Below, piece after piece: positions 37,611 through 46,205 of a DNA stretch of 64,000 bases. Made by a program: the position numbers and the translations under genes. This DNA comes from Pseudoxanthomonas sp. Root65 (lineage in GTDB: Bacteria; Pseudomonadota; Gammaproteobacteria; Xanthomonadales; Xanthomonadaceae). The notes below the pieces were generated by a model. It saw nothing but the letters and a program-made list of their open reading frames with translations. It searched no databases and was not told where the DNA came from. The stretch lies in NCBI RefSeq assembly GCF_001427635.1, contig NZ_LMHA01000002.1, forward strand, positions 248,001 through 312,000, in the 5' to 3' direction. Each line of letters starts with the position of its first letter. Position 1 is the first letter of the stretch.

Positions 37611-37910
37611 ATGAATGGAAACACCGGCTACGCCGTGTTCTTCTTCCCGCAAGCGCTGGAAGCGTTGGGCGAGGCGATCAAGCCCTATCTGACCGACCAG
37701 CCGTACGGCCCGCACGTCTTCTGTCGCGAGATCGACACCGGTGGCGCGTTCACCGAGATGACCCTGGTCGGCAAGAATGCCGAAGGCCACGACGTGCAGG
37801 TGGAGTTGATGGTACCGGGCAGCATGATCCGCATGATCGTGTCGGCACAGAACGAATCGCTGTTCGGCTTCGGACCGCGGGTCGCCACCCCGGTCGTGGG
37901 AGCGACGTAA
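37611..37910 (+). CDS. Conserved hypothetical protein, 99 aa, with REP-encoded tail
   Basis: Begins MNGNTGYAVFFFPQALEALG, continues with PYGPHVFCREIDTGGAFTEM and VQVELMVPGSMIRMIVSAQNE. No membrane segment or known domain. The last codons, coding for VVGAT, and the TAA stop come from a REP-like element (GTGGGAGCGACGTAAGTC), so the native C-terminus has been replaced or extended by repeat DNA. It starts 10 bases after purT, so it is probably in the same transcript. Confidence 0.6.
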   Translation: MNGNTGYAVFFFPQALEALGEAIKPYLTDQPYGPHVFCREIDTGGAFTEMTLVGKNAEGHDVQVELMVPGSMIRMIVSAQNESLFGFGPRVATPVVGAT

Positions 37911-37919
37911 GTCGCGAGG
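37895..37919 (+). repeat. Single REP-like element
   Basis: CGTGGGAGCGACGTAAGTCG and the next bases CGAGG, one arm of the local repeat family. No facing partner is visible within 100 bases. It supplies the end of the preceding gene. Confidence 0.75.
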
Positions 37920-37971
37920 CTCCTGCTTTCCCGGCCCGCCCGTCGCTCACATACGGGGGAGGAAAGGCGTG

Positions 37972-39171
37972 CTAGAGGGAAAGATCCACCCAGACGAGGT
38001 GATGGTCGCTGCCGTCGGCGATGGCGGCATCCGGATGGCCCTTCTTCGGCCAGAACACGCCGCTGCCCTTCAACGCAAAGCCGGTCGACGGCAACACGTA
38101 GTCCAACCGCAGCGCGCCGTTGCGACGGCCGAAGTCGCCGGTGACATGCGCGGGCGCACCGCGGCGCTGCAAGCCTTTGGCGGCATAGGCTAGCGCGGTC
38201 TCCTCGCCGCCTTCGCTGCGTGGCGTGGCCATGCGCATCACGCGCGGGTGCTCCAGCAGTTCGATGATGGCCTCGTGGTGTCCGTCGCCATCGGCCGGAT
38301 CGTTGTTCAAATCGCCGGCGATGATGAAGCGCGCATCGGCCGGCAGGCCGCCGCAGCGTCCCTGGTCGTCGCAGAGCCAGGGCGCATCGCCCGGCGTCAG
38401 GTATTCGCGCCACAGGCGGATCTCGTCCGCGTTACGGAGGCCGTTGCGGTTCTCCGGCCCGTCGAAGACCGGCGGCGTGGGGTGCGAGACCAGGAAGTGC
38501 ACTACGCCGGCCGGCGTGCGCACCGGCACGTCCCAGTGCGACTTCGACGACAGACGCAACTGCTTCCAGGTCGCGTCGGGATAGAACGCCTCACGGGTGG
38601 TCGGATCCACCGGATTGTTGGCGCCCGGCATCGTGCTCCAGCGCAACAGCTGGAACGTGCGCACCTGCGCTTCGTCGATCGGGAAGCGCGACAGCACCAG
38701 CATGCCGTACTGGCCCGGATGCAGGCCATAGCCCCACGCATCGTTGCCGCGCTCGCGTCCTTCGCGACCGACCGAACCGCTGCGGTCCAGGTCCAGCCCG
38801 CTGGGCACGCCGGTGTTGACCGGAGCGAGGTACCGGTAGGGGTAGCGGAGCGGATCGCCTCCGCCGGGTTGGGCCGCTTCCAGATAGCGCTGCTGGAACA
38901 GGTCGGCGGCACGATGCGCGTCGTCGTAGTCGAATTCGTTGAGCAGCACCAGGTCCGGGCGCACCTTCTGCAGGACTGCGGCGATCTTGCGTGCGTGTGC
39001 GTCGTCGCCTTCGAGTTGCCGGATCACGCCGCCGGCGTCATCGGAGAATAGCGAGGTGTTGTAGGTCGCCACGCGCAGTGGGAGGTCCTGCGCGCTGGCG
39101 GGCCCGCCCACGGTCGCGGAAGAACTGCAGGCGGTGAGAGTCATGGTGAGCAGGAGGGAGAGGATGCGCAT
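37972..39171 (-). CDS. Endonuclease/exonuclease/phosphatase family lipoprotein
   Basis: 399 aa. Lipoprotein signal with lipobox LTAC (Cys about residue 15) followed by SSSATVGG. EEP-fold motifs: LRVATYNTSLFS, LVLLNEFDYDD (Asn/Glu metal site), FIIAGDLNNDPAD and the final SDHHLVWVDL. The enzyme is therefore a secreted phosphodiesterase or nuclease bound to the outer or inner membrane; the precise substrate is unknown. It is convergent with the small gene downstream of purT. Confidence 0.87.
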   Translation of the reverse strand: MRILSLLLTMTLTACSSSATVGGPASAQDLPLRVATYNTSLFSDDAGGVIRQLEGDDAHARKIAAVLQKVRPDLVLLNEFDYDDAHRAADLFQQRYLEAAQPGGGDPLRYPYRYLAPVNTGVPSGLDLDRSGSVGREGRERGNDAWGYGLHPGQYGMLVLSRFPIDEAQVRTFQLLRWSTMPGANNPVDPTTREAFYPDATWKQLRLSSKSHWDVPVRTPAGVVHFLVSHPTPPVFDGPENRNGLRNADEIRLWREYLTPGDAPWLCDDQGRCGGLPADARFIIAGDLNNDPADGDGHHEAIIELLEHPRVMRMATPRSEGGEETALAYAAKGLQRRGAPAHVTGDFGRRNGALRLDYVLPSTGFALKGSGVFWPKKGHPDAAIADGSDHHLVWVDLSL

Positions 39172-39235
39172 ACGCGGATTCTGTCACGTCACCATGACAG
39201 CCGTGAAAAATTGTGCCGGGGGCCCGGCGTCGGCG

Positions 39236-39958
39236 TCATCGATCCGTGCGGACCCAGCGACGGCCGTCGAAGTGCTCGAGCGGCGCAAAGCGACGCTTGT
39301 AGTCCATCTTCCGGTGCCCCTCGATCCAATAACCGAGGTACAGGTGCGTATAACCATCGCGGCGGGCCCATTCGATCTGCCGCAGGATCGCCAGCGTGCC
39401 GAGGCTGCGCGCTTCCAGCGCGGGATCGTAGAAGGTGTAGACGGCGGAGAGCGCGCCGGGGATGACGTCGGTCACCGCGACGGCCAGCAGTTGTCCGTCC
39501 TCGCGCAATTCGACGAAACGACCGCGCGACCAGCTGCCCACCAGGAACTGGTCGAATTCCGTGGCGCCGTGTTCATCCATGCCGCCAAGCGGATGCCGCG
39601 CGGTCAGGTAGCGCTGGTAGAGCGCCAGGTGCTCGTCGTCGCGCAACGCCGCGACAATCCGTGTTTCCACGCGCGCGTTGCGCGATGCGCAACGTCGCTG
39701 GCTGCGGTCGGGCGCGAAGTCGGCGACCGGGATGCGTACCGCCACGCAGGCGCGGCACTGCCGGCAATGCGGCCGGTAGACGATGTCGCCGGAACGACGG
39801 AAACCCCAGCCCAGCGCATCCGGATACAGCTGCGGCAGGCGCGGGTCGCGCGGATCCAGCACCAGGTCGCGGGCGACACGCTCGGGCCAGTAGCCGCAGG
39901 GGTGCTCGCCGGTATGGAACAGGCGCAGGTCATCGAGCGATTGCGTGTTCTCGCCCAT
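39236..39958 (-). CDS. bpt: Aspartate/glutamate leucyltransferase
   Basis: 240 aa. Adds leucine to N-terminal Asp/Glu so that ClpS/ClpAP can degrade the protein (bacterial N-end rule). Supporting blocks: [37 protein letters not shown] with the Cys cluster, [29 protein letters not shown] and the C-terminal [17 protein letters not shown]. Start ATG at 39958. The PAP2-like gene lies directly upstream with 1 base between. Confidence 0.94.
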   Translation of the reverse strand: MGENTQSLDDLRLFHTGEHPCGYWPERVARDLVLDPRDPRLPQLYPDALGWGFRRSGDIVYRPHCRQCRACVAVRIPVADFAPDRSQRRCASRNARVETRIVAALRDDEHLALYQRYLTARHPLGGMDEHGATEFDQFLVGSWSRGRFVELREDGQLLAVAVTDVIPGALSAVYTFYDPALEARSLGTLAILRQIEWARRDGYTHLYLGYWIEGHRKMDYKRRFAPLEHFDGRRWVRTDR

Positions 39959-39959
39959 G

Positions 39960-40544
39960 TCATCCTGTCCAGTGCGACGCCAGCGGCCAGAACGCGAGGC
40001 CGGCCACCGCACCGGTCGCCGCGCCTGCCACCAGGTCGCGGCGGGTGTGGCGTCCGAGCGCGAGGCGCGACCACGCCACCGCGGCGGCGAACAGCAGCGC
40101 GGCGAGCATCCATACCAGGCCCAGTTCGCGCAGCAGACAAGCGGCGAAGACAGCGAATGCCAGGTGCAGCGACAGCTTGCACCACCGCGCCGTCAGCACC
40201 GCGACCAGGATCATGGCGGCGGACAGCGCCAGGCCCAGGGCGAACAGCGGTTGACCGCCGTGCCAGACGACCAGCATCGCGCCTGCCGACAACGCCACCA
40301 GCAGGAAGCGGTTCAGCGCGCTGCGCTCGTGCACCGCGCTGGCATCCACGTGGCCCCAGCGACCGCGGCGGACCTGCCACCAGGAATAACCCATCACCAG
40401 CAGGGCGAACGCAGCGAATCCCAGCGCGGACCACGCCGCCTCGTGCGCGTTGCCTTGCGCCAGCGCGATCACCAGCACGGCCATCGGCAGCACCAGCATG
40501 GGGTGGCCGAAGATCGACAGGGTACGGGCGAAGGCCAGGGACAT
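39960..40544 (-). CDS. PAP2-superfamily-like membrane phosphatase
   Basis: 194 aa from ATG 40544, five or six membrane helices. C-terminal [20 protein letters not shown] fits the PAP2 signature with conserved Ser, Arg, His and Asp (SRxxxxxHxxxD). The upstream KxxxxxxRP motif of classic PAP2 enzymes is not obvious, so activity is uncertain. It may dephosphorylate lipid phosphates at the membrane. It ends one base before bpt's start, so the two are probably co-transcribed. Confidence 0.7.
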   Translation of the reverse strand: MSLAFARTLSIFGHPMLVLPMAVLVIALAQGNAHEAAWSALGFAAFALLVMGYSWWQVRRGRWGHVDASAVHERSALNRFLLVALSAGAMLVVWHGGQPLFALGLALSAAMILVAVLTARWCKLSLHLAFAVFAACLLRELGLVWMLAALLFAAAVAWSRLALGRHTRRDLVAGAATGAVAGLAFWPLASHWTG

Positions 40545-40688
40545 GTGGCCAGCATACTGCGGCGTCCCGGTCGCGGGCACTGCGACCGTCCGCTGCCTGA
40601 ACGCGTCCGTCCGTACGTCAACCGCCGCGGCGGCGACGCGTTTTCCCTGTCAGTGGCGCAGATGGCGCCGCGTCTTCAGGAGAACACG

Positions 40689-41402
40689 ATGAACCGCAAG
40701 ACCCTGCTTTTCGTGGCCGTGCTGGCCGCCCTCGGCGCCGGATCCGCGTTCGCCGCCACGCAGGCCGGCGACGCAGGCAAGCCGGCGCGCGCCAGCCTGG
40801 ACAAGAACAACGACGGTGCCATCGACAAGGCCGAGGCGGCCGCGCACCCGCGCCTGGCCGAACGCTTCGCCGAGATGGACAAGAACGGCGACGGCAGGCT
40901 GACCGCCGACGAACGTCCGCAACGCAAGGGCATGCGCGGCCATGGCGGACCGCGTCACGGCGATGGTTTCAAGAAGCTGGATACCGATGGCGATGGCAAG
41001 GTCAGCCGTGCCGAAGCCGCCGCCCAGCCGCGTTTCGCCGAACGCTTCGACACGATGGATGCGAACAAGGATGGGGTGCTCGACCGCAGCGACCGCGAAC
41101 TGCGCGGCAAGCAACGTCGTGACGCGTGGTTCGCCAAGGCCGACACCGACAAGGACGGCAAGCTCACGCGCGCCGAGATCGATCAGGCCGATGTGCAGCG
41201 CCGCGCCGACTTCCAGCAGCGCATGCAGGCGCGCATGGATGAGCGTTTCGTCACGTCGGACGCCAACAAGGACGGCCGCCTGTCGCGTGATGAGGTGAAG
41301 GACCTGGGTCGCCTTGTCCAACGCTTCGATGCGCTCGATGCGAACAAGGATGGCTTTTTGTCGAAGGACGAACTGGCGGCGGGGAAGCCCGCCCGTCGTT
41401 GA
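40689..41402 (+). CDS. Secreted calcium-binding protein with seven EF-hand loops
   Basis: 237 aa. Signal peptide to about residue 22 (LLFVAVLAALGAGSAFA). Seven EF-hand loops of the DxNxDG type can be read: DKNNDGAIDKAE, DKNGDGRLTADE, DTDGDGKVSRAE, DANKDGVLDRSD, DTDKDGKLTRAE, DANKDGRLSRDE and DANKDGFLSKDE, spaced by basic helices. It should bind Ca2+ in the periplasm or outside. No enzymatic domain. A clear bidirectional terminator follows. Confidence 0.85.
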   Translation: MNRKTLLFVAVLAALGAGSAFAATQAGDAGKPARASLDKNNDGAIDKAEAAAHPRLAERFAEMDKNGDGRLTADERPQRKGMRGHGGPRHGDGFKKLDTDGDGKVSRAEAAAQPRFAERFDTMDANKDGVLDRSDRELRGKQRRDAWFAKADTDKDGKLTRAEIDQADVQRRADFQQRMQARMDERFVTSDANKDGRLSRDEVKDLGRLVQRFDALDANKDGFLSKDELAAGKPARR

Positions 41403-41411
41403 TGGAAATGG

Positions 41412-41434
41412 GCGCACCCGCTTCGGCGGGTGCG
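41412..41434. terminator. Bidirectional terminator between the EF-hand gene and the sigma gene
   Basis: GCGCACCCGC / GCGGGTGCGC stem with TTCG loop, followed on the plus strand by GTTTG. It lies between two convergent genes. Confidence 0.75.
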
Positions 41435-41447
41435 CGTTTGCCCGCCG

Positions 41448-42662
41448 TCAGAACGGCAGGCGACCGGCCCGGGACAGCGCGAATGCGATCGCGCCCAGAG
41501 CCAGCAGGCTGCTGGCCATGACGGCCTTGCGGCCGATCACGTAGTCGTATCCACGCCGCCGCCGGCTATTGGCGGGATTTGCGAGGATCGGGTTCATGAT
41601 GCGCGGCAGCGTGACCAGATACTGGTAGTTGATCGCGAACATGCCCACCGCGGTGACCAACGTTACCGTCTGCCACCCCGGGGTCAGCACTGTCGCCAGC
41701 ATCAGGCAGAACAGCCAAGCCGAGCCGGTGGTCGCGTTGAGCGCCATGAAGCGGCGCACCTGCAGGCGTTCCTGGGCGGTCTGGCAGAACCGCGCCAGGT
41801 ACCACCAGGTGAAGGCGTAACCGGCCAGGCCACCGATCACGCCACCCATGACACCGCCGAGGGCCGCGGGATGTTGGGTGATCTGCTCGAAGATCACGCC
41901 CAGCGAGCCGCCGGCCACGCCGCCGGTGACGCCCCCTGTGGTCAGGCCGCCGGTGCCCAGCTTGCCCACCAGTCCGGTGCCGAGTACCCCGGAGCCGATG
42001 ACCGTCGCCGCACTGGCCGCCGGCATCGCGCCGACCAGTCCGCCCAGCACGATCATGGTGAACGCGGCGGTCGGCGCCGTGGAACGTGCGAACTCGCCGA
42101 ACCGCTGCAGCATCTCGTCGCGGACCAGGGCGCGGGCGCGCGACAGGCGCTTGCGCACGGCGGCATCGCTGAGGCCGAGCAGCTCGGCGACCTGCTGCGA
42201 ACTCTGGCCTTCGCGGTAGAACAGCAGCAGCGCCTCGCGGCTGTCCTCCGGCAACGAGGAGATGATCTCGGTGGCGGCGATTTCCTCTTCCGTCTGCAGC
42301 AGGCGTTCGGCGGGCGTGGGGTCCGGATCGGCGGCCATGCCGATGGCGATCTCCGCCACCTCGCCCGACATCGGCCGCCCGTGCTGCGCGCGCAGCCAGT
42401 CGCGGGCCAGGTTGCGGGTGATCTGCCGTAGCCAGGGCAGGAAGCTGGCGCTGTTCTTCAGCCGGTCGAGCTGCTGCCACGCCTTGAGGAAGGCCTCCTG
42501 CGCGATGTCCTCGCTGGCCTGCACGTCGCGGGTGATGGCCAGGGCGATCGCGGTGACGGTGTTCTGGCAGGCGTTGACGATGCGGCCATAGGCTTCCTGG
42601 CTGCCGCGCGTGGCGGCGGGCAGTTCGGCCTGCAGCATCAGGTCCAGGGCGATCGCATTCAT
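41448..42662 (-). CDS. ECF-type sigma factor fused to a C-terminal membrane domain
   Basis: 404 aa. Residues 1-190 are a standard sigma-70 region 2/4 pair (ASEDIAQEAFLKAWQQLDRL, WLRQITRNLARDWLRA, and HTH REGQSSQQVAELLGLSDAA). After that come about 200 residues with several membrane segments: a Gly-rich stretch (GVLGTGLVGKLGTGGLTTGG), AALGGVMGGVIGGLAGYAF, AWLFCLMLATVLTPG, VTLVTAVGMFAINYQY and ASSLLALGAIAFALS. The factor thus appears tethered to the inner membrane. No separate anti-sigma gene lies beside it; the DUF2007-like gene is upstream. Confidence 0.8.
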   Translation of the reverse strand: MNAIALDLMLQAELPAATRGSQEAYGRIVNACQNTVTAIALAITRDVQASEDIAQEAFLKAWQQLDRLKNSASFLPWLRQITRNLARDWLRAQHGRPMSGEVAEIAIGMAADPDPTPAERLLQTEEEIAATEIISSLPEDSREALLLFYREGQSSQQVAELLGLSDAAVRKRLSRARALVRDEMLQRFGEFARSTAPTAAFTMIVLGGLVGAMPAASAATVIGSGVLGTGLVGKLGTGGLTTGGVTGGVAGGSLGVIFEQITQHPAALGGVMGGVIGGLAGYAFTWWYLARFCQTAQERLQVRRFMALNATTGSAWLFCLMLATVLTPGWQTVTLVTAVGMFAINYQYLVTLPRIMNPILANPANSRRRRGYDYVIGRKAVMASSLLALGAIAFALSRAGRLPF

Positions 42663-42756
42663 GGCATCAGGCTCATCCGGTGGGCTGATGACCCTGACGG
42701 GCCAAAGCGACGGATGTGACCGGATTCCGCGACACGCCTCCTGCCATGCCCCGGGC

Positions 42757-43257
42757 TCAGTCGCCGCTGACGGGCTGGATGCGGATGCGGTCTTCTTCTT
42801 CGTCCGCCGGCGCGGGCGGGGTGGGAACCGACTGTTCCGGCATGGGCGGCGCCACGGCGGACGGCGGCGTTGCGGGACGCCGCATCCACATCACGACGGC
42901 GGCCAGCGCGATCAGCGCCAGCAGGACCAGGCGGATGCGCCAGGCCCATGAGCGCTGCGGCGTCGTGGTGTCCTGCGCACTGCTGAAGGTCAGCGTGGAT
43001 GCGTAGCCGGGCCGCGTGCTTTCCAGCAGGCCGGCCTCGCGCAGCAGTTCACGTGCGCGCGGCTGGTCGTCCGCATGCCGCACCCAAACGGCAGGCTGCA
43101 ACTGCGCCTTCACCGGTTCGGTATAGCTGAACTGGCCGCCGCGCTTGCTGTGGTATGAGCGCCCGTTGCTGATGTGCACGGGAATGCCGGCCTCCGTCAG
43201 CATCCTGGCGACGCCTTCGACCGTCTCGATCCGCTGGCTGGAAAACACCTGGCGCAT
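42757..43257 (-). CDS. DUF2007-like (pathogenicity-like) membrane protein
   Basis: 166 aa. N-terminal alpha/beta domain of the DUF2007 type (VFSSQRIETVEGVARMLTEA, GIPVHISNGRSYHS, VWVRHADDQPRARELLREAG), then one membrane segment (IRLVLLALIALAAVVMWMRR) and a Pro-rich tail. This domain is thought to be a small signal-transducing or ligand-binding unit; xanthomonad relatives are often named pathogenicity-like. It lies 9 bases after tesB on the same strand and 94 bases before the sigma-membrane fusion gene. Confidence 0.7.
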   Translation of the reverse strand: MRQVFSSQRIETVEGVARMLTEAGIPVHISNGRSYHSKRGGQFSYTEPVKAQLQPAVWVRHADDQPRARELLREAGLLESTRPGYASTLTFSSAQDTTTPQRSWAWRIRLVLLALIALAAVVMWMRRPATPPSAVAPPMPEQSVPTPPAPADEEEDRIRIQPVSGD

Positions 43258-43266
43258 GCGTGCTCC

Positions 43267-44202
43267 TCAGTCCTTGGCCGGGACGGCCGATGCCGCTTCG
43301 GCATCGGGCACCACGCGGATCAGGCCTTCCTGCGCGGTGCTGGCGACCAGCCGGCCCTGGCGGTCGAAGATCTGCCCGCGCGCCAGGCCGCGCGAACCGC
43401 TCGCGCTGGGGCTGTCGATGGAATACAGCAGCCAGTCGTCGGCGCGGAACGGGCGATGGAACCACAGTGCATGGTCGAGCGAGGCCATCTGCACGTTCGG
43501 CTGGTAGTAGCTGATGCCGTGCGGGTACGTGGCCGTGCCCAGCAGCTGGAAATCGGAGGCGTAGGCAAGCAGGGCGCGATGCAGTTCTGGCGAGTCGCCG
43601 ACCGGTTCGCTCAGGCGGAACCACACCTGCTGGAACGGCGGGCGCTTGGGTGGATTGAGTTCGTCGCGCGGATAGACGTGGCGGAACTCGAACGGTCCGC
43701 GCCGCGACATCCAGCGCTGCACCTTCGGCGGCAGCGTGACCATCACCTCGGGCGGCACCGGCGGTGCGGCGGTGATGTCCTCCGGCTGCGGCACTTCCGG
43801 CATCGACAGCTGGTGTTCGGCGCCATCCTCCTCCGCCTGGAACGAGGCCGCGCAGAAGAAGATCACGCGGCCGTGCTGGATCGCGGTGACGCGGCGGACG
43901 GAAAAGCTGCCGCCGTCGCGCGTGCGGTCCACTTCGTAGACGATCGGCGCCTCGATGTTGCCCGCACGCAGGAAATAGGCGTGCAGCGAATGCGCACGAC
44001 GGCTGCCGGAGCCGCCTTCCACCGTGGCCTGCGCGGCGGACAGCGCCTGTCCCAGCACCTGTCCACCGAACACGTACTTGGTGCCGATATCGCGGCTCTG
44101 GCCGCGGAACAGGTTGTCTTCCAGCCGCTCCAGCGACAGCAGCTCGATCAGTTCGGAGACGACGGGTTCGGGAGCGGGCACGGCAGGGCCTGGTCGATGC
44201 AA
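43267..44202 (-). CDS. tesB: Acyl-CoA thioesterase II
   Basis: 311 aa. Double hot-dog fold with RDIGTKYVFGGQVLGQALSA, RAHSLHAYFLRAG, RDGGSFSVRRVTAIQHG, and the second half with YYQPNVQMASLDHALWFHRPF and ASGSRGLARGQIFD. Catalytic Asp, Thr/Ser and Gln of TesB are in these blocks. It hydrolyses medium- and long-chain acyl-CoA. ATG at 44202 is used. The DUF2007-like gene follows 9 bases later. Confidence 0.93.
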   Translation of the reverse strand: MHRPGPAVPAPEPVVSELIELLSLERLEDNLFRGQSRDIGTKYVFGGQVLGQALSAAQATVEGGSGSRRAHSLHAYFLRAGNIEAPIVYEVDRTRDGGSFSVRRVTAIQHGRVIFFCAASFQAEEDGAEHQLSMPEVPQPEDITAAPPVPPEVMVTLPPKVQRWMSRRGPFEFRHVYPRDELNPPKRPPFQQVWFRLSEPVGDSPELHRALLAYASDFQLLGTATYPHGISYYQPNVQMASLDHALWFHRPFRADDWLLYSIDSPSASGSRGLARGQIFDRQGRLVASTAQEGLIRVVPDAEAASAVPAKD

Positions 44203-44253
44203 TGGCGACGGATTATAGCGGGCCGTCCGCGAGCACCCCGCGCGATTCGTTTC

Positions 44254-44326
44254 GACGCGGATACAGGCGGATCAAACCGGGCGGTACCTGCCTTCCATCC
44301 GCCTGATCCGCCGTGATCCGTGTCCG
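44254..44326. repeat. Intergenic inverted repeat
   Basis: ACGCGGATACAGGCGGATCA (left) faces TGATCCGCC and a second GTGATCCGTGTCCG block (right). The facing GGCGGATCA/TGATCCGCC pair makes a hairpin. It sits between the amidase stop and the tesB start. It looks like a copy of a dispersed intergenic repeat, or a terminator for the amidase gene. Confidence 0.45.
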
Positions 44327-44364
44327 ATTCCCGGCCCGGATTCGCCGTCATCACCGCGTCGATG

Positions 44365-44958
44365 TCAGGCGGCGGCGCCATCCGTCCGGGGCAGCAGCCG
44401 CTCCAGCGACGTCGTCCGCAGCACCGCGTCCCACGGGAACAGCGGACCGGGATCCATCTTGCGGCGGACCAGTACGTCGGGATCGTCGCTGGCGGGTTCG
44501 CAGGCGGTATCGAGGTCTTCGTGGCCGGCGATGAAGCGCAGGGAGGGCAGTTCGTGCTGCAGGTCGGCCAGCAGCGCATCCAGCGATGCCATCTGCGCGT
44601 CGGTGTAGGGCTCGTGCATCGACTGGCTGCCGGTCGACAGCCAGTGCGGGTAGCGGCCGGTGTTGACCAGTTCGATCCCGACCGAGCGCGGGTTGTAGCC
44701 GCGCACGTGGTGGGCGATGCGCTGCGGTCGCACGTACACATGCACGCTGCCGTCGCGGTCGACGTAGTAATGCCCGCAGTTGCCCGTGCCCGAGGCATGC
44801 AGGACGCGCTCGCCATAGTCGCGCGCCGTGGCCAGATCCGGCAGTTCGGTGCAGTGGATGACCACCAGGTCGATCTGGTCCAGCGGCCGCGCCTCCAGCC
44901 TGTCCTCGTAGGGCAGCGGATCGACGATGCGGGCGAAAGGCGTGGGTTCTGCGCTCAT
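44365..44958 (-). CDS. N-acetylmuramoyl-L-alanine amidase, AmpD/amidase_2 type
   Basis: 197 aa, no signal peptide. Amidase_2 fold with DLVVIHCTELPDLATARDYG (first zinc His), NCGHYYVDRDGSVHVYV, RSVGIELVNTGRYPHW and FIAGHEDLDTACEP (later ligands). Substrate would be muropeptide or anhydro-muropeptide in the cytoplasm, as in wall recycling. It is longer at the N-terminus than simple AmpD. It diverges from the MOSC gene. Confidence 0.85.
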   Translation of the reverse strand: MSAEPTPFARIVDPLPYEDRLEARPLDQIDLVVIHCTELPDLATARDYGERVLHASGTGNCGHYYVDRDGSVHVYVRPQRIAHHVRGYNPRSVGIELVNTGRYPHWLSTGSQSMHEPYTDAQMASLDALLADLQHELPSLRFIAGHEDLDTACEPASDDPDVLVRRKMDPGPLFPWDAVLRTTSLERLLPRTDGAAA

Positions 44959-45035
44959 GCGCCGATGCTAGCAGGCGGGGCGCCCCGCAGCCGCGTCCGG
45001 TAAACTGCCCGCCTTCCCCGTGCCGCCGGTCGCCC

Positions 45036-45527
45036 ATGCCGCTGAATCCCGATTCCCCCCTGGCCAAGCTGATGGCCACCCTGCCGCGTGCCGGCCAGGT
45101 GGAGTGGATCGGTCTGCGGCCTGCGCGTGACGAGCTGATGGTCGCCATCGACGCCGTCGAGGCCGTCACCGGCGCCGGCCTGGTCGGCGACCGCTACAAG
45201 GGCGGCAGCGGCAAGCGCGGCATCACCCTGATCCAGGCCGAACACCTGCCCGTGATCGCCACGCTGGCGCAGCGACCGGATCTGGCGCCGGCGCTGCTGC
45301 GCCGGAACGTGGTGGTGTCGGGCATTCCGCTGATCGCGTTGAAGCAGCGCCGCTTCCGCATCGGCACCGCGGTGTTCGAGGGCACGGAAGACTGCGATCC
45401 GTGCTCGCGCATGGAGGACGCCCTCGGACCCGGCGGCTACAACGCGATGCGCGGTCATGGCGGCCTGTGCGCGCGCATCGTCGAAGGCGGCAGCTTCCGC
45501 CTGGGCGATGCGGTGGAGGCGCTGTGA
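45036..45527 (+). CDS. MOSC domain protein
   Basis: 163 aa. The MOSC pattern is visible: GQVEWIGLRPARDELMVAID, AGLVGDRYKGGSGKRGITLIQ, LLRRNVVVSGIPLIALKQRRFRIG and the Cys-containing segment TEDCDPCSRMEDALGPGGY. The domain is thought to bind molybdenum cofactor or sulfur via Cys. Target unknown. Its stop overlaps the GTG start of the next gene. Confidence 0.88.
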   Translation: MPLNPDSPLAKLMATLPRAGQVEWIGLRPARDELMVAIDAVEAVTGAGLVGDRYKGGSGKRGITLIQAEHLPVIATLAQRPDLAPALLRRNVVVSGIPLIALKQRRFRIGTAVFEGTEDCDPCSRMEDALGPGGYNAMRGHGGLCARIVEGGSFRLGDAVEAL

Positions 45528-46051
45528 CGCGCGGCCACTGCATCCTGTCGCACGGGTTCGAGAGCGGCCCGGACGCGACCAAGGTCACCGCGCTCGCCGA
45601 GGTGGCCGAACGGCTGGGCTGGAGTCATGAGCGCCCCGATTACACCGACCTGGACGCACGCCGCGACATCAGTTCGCTGGGCGACGTGGTCGCGCGGCTG
45701 GCGCGTCTGCGCGGTCTGGCGCAGGCCGCGGCCGCGCGCGGTCCCGTGGTGCTGGCGGGCTCCAGCCTGGGCGGCTACATCGCCGGGCGGATTTCGCTGG
45801 ATGTACCCGTGCACGGCCTGTTCCTGATGGCACCGGCGATCGCGATGGGCCCGCTACCGGCCCTCGATGCCGCCGCCGTGCCCGTGTCCATCATCCATGG
45901 CTGGGATGACGAGCTGATCCCGGCGCAGGCGGTCGTCGACTGGGCGCATGCGCGCCGCGCCGATCTGTTGCTGGTCAACGACGGGCATCGCCTGTCCGAT
46001 CATGTCGACGCTTCGGCGGAGGCGTTCGGACAGTTGCTGGCGCGTCTTTGA
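45524..46051 (+). CDS. Alpha/beta hydrolase, YqiA/YcfP-like
   Basis: 175 aa. Starts at GTG 45524, which overlaps the MOSC stop (GTGA). Features: CILSHGFESGPDATKVTAL, the nucleophile elbow VLAGSSLGGYIAG, SIIHGWDDELIPA (Asp) and NDGHRLSDH (His). Small esterase-like cytoplasmic protein; substrate unknown. The overlap indicates translational coupling with the MOSC gene. Confidence 0.82.
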   Translation: MTRGHCILSHGFESGPDATKVTALAEVAERLGWSHERPDYTDLDARRDISSLGDVVARLARLRGLAQAAAARGPVVLAGSSLGGYIAGRISLDVPVHGLFLMAPAIAMGPLPALDAAAVPVSIIHGWDDELIPAQAVVDWAHARRADLLLVNDGHRLSDHVDASAEAFGQLLARL

Positions 46052-46061
46052 CGTCGCCTTC

Positions 46062-46182
46062 CGTCATTCCGGCGCAAGCCGGGCTTTCAACCGCCGAATG
46101 GCGGGTCATCCATGTTGACTCTGGTTCTGCTTCCGGGCGCGGAGCCAGAGCGAGATGGGTCCCAGCGTTCGCTGGGACGACG
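46062..46182. repeat. Intergenic repeat pair of the CGTCATTCC type
   Basis: Left block CGTCATTCCGGCGCAAGCCG and right block GGTCCCAGCGTTCGCTGGGA then CGACG, each a small hairpin, facing each other about 70 bases apart. A related pair lies at 63622-63705. It fills most of the space upstream of rlmL. Confidence 0.55.
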
Positions 46183-46205
46183 ATCCTGTTTACCGAGGTT
46201 TTACC

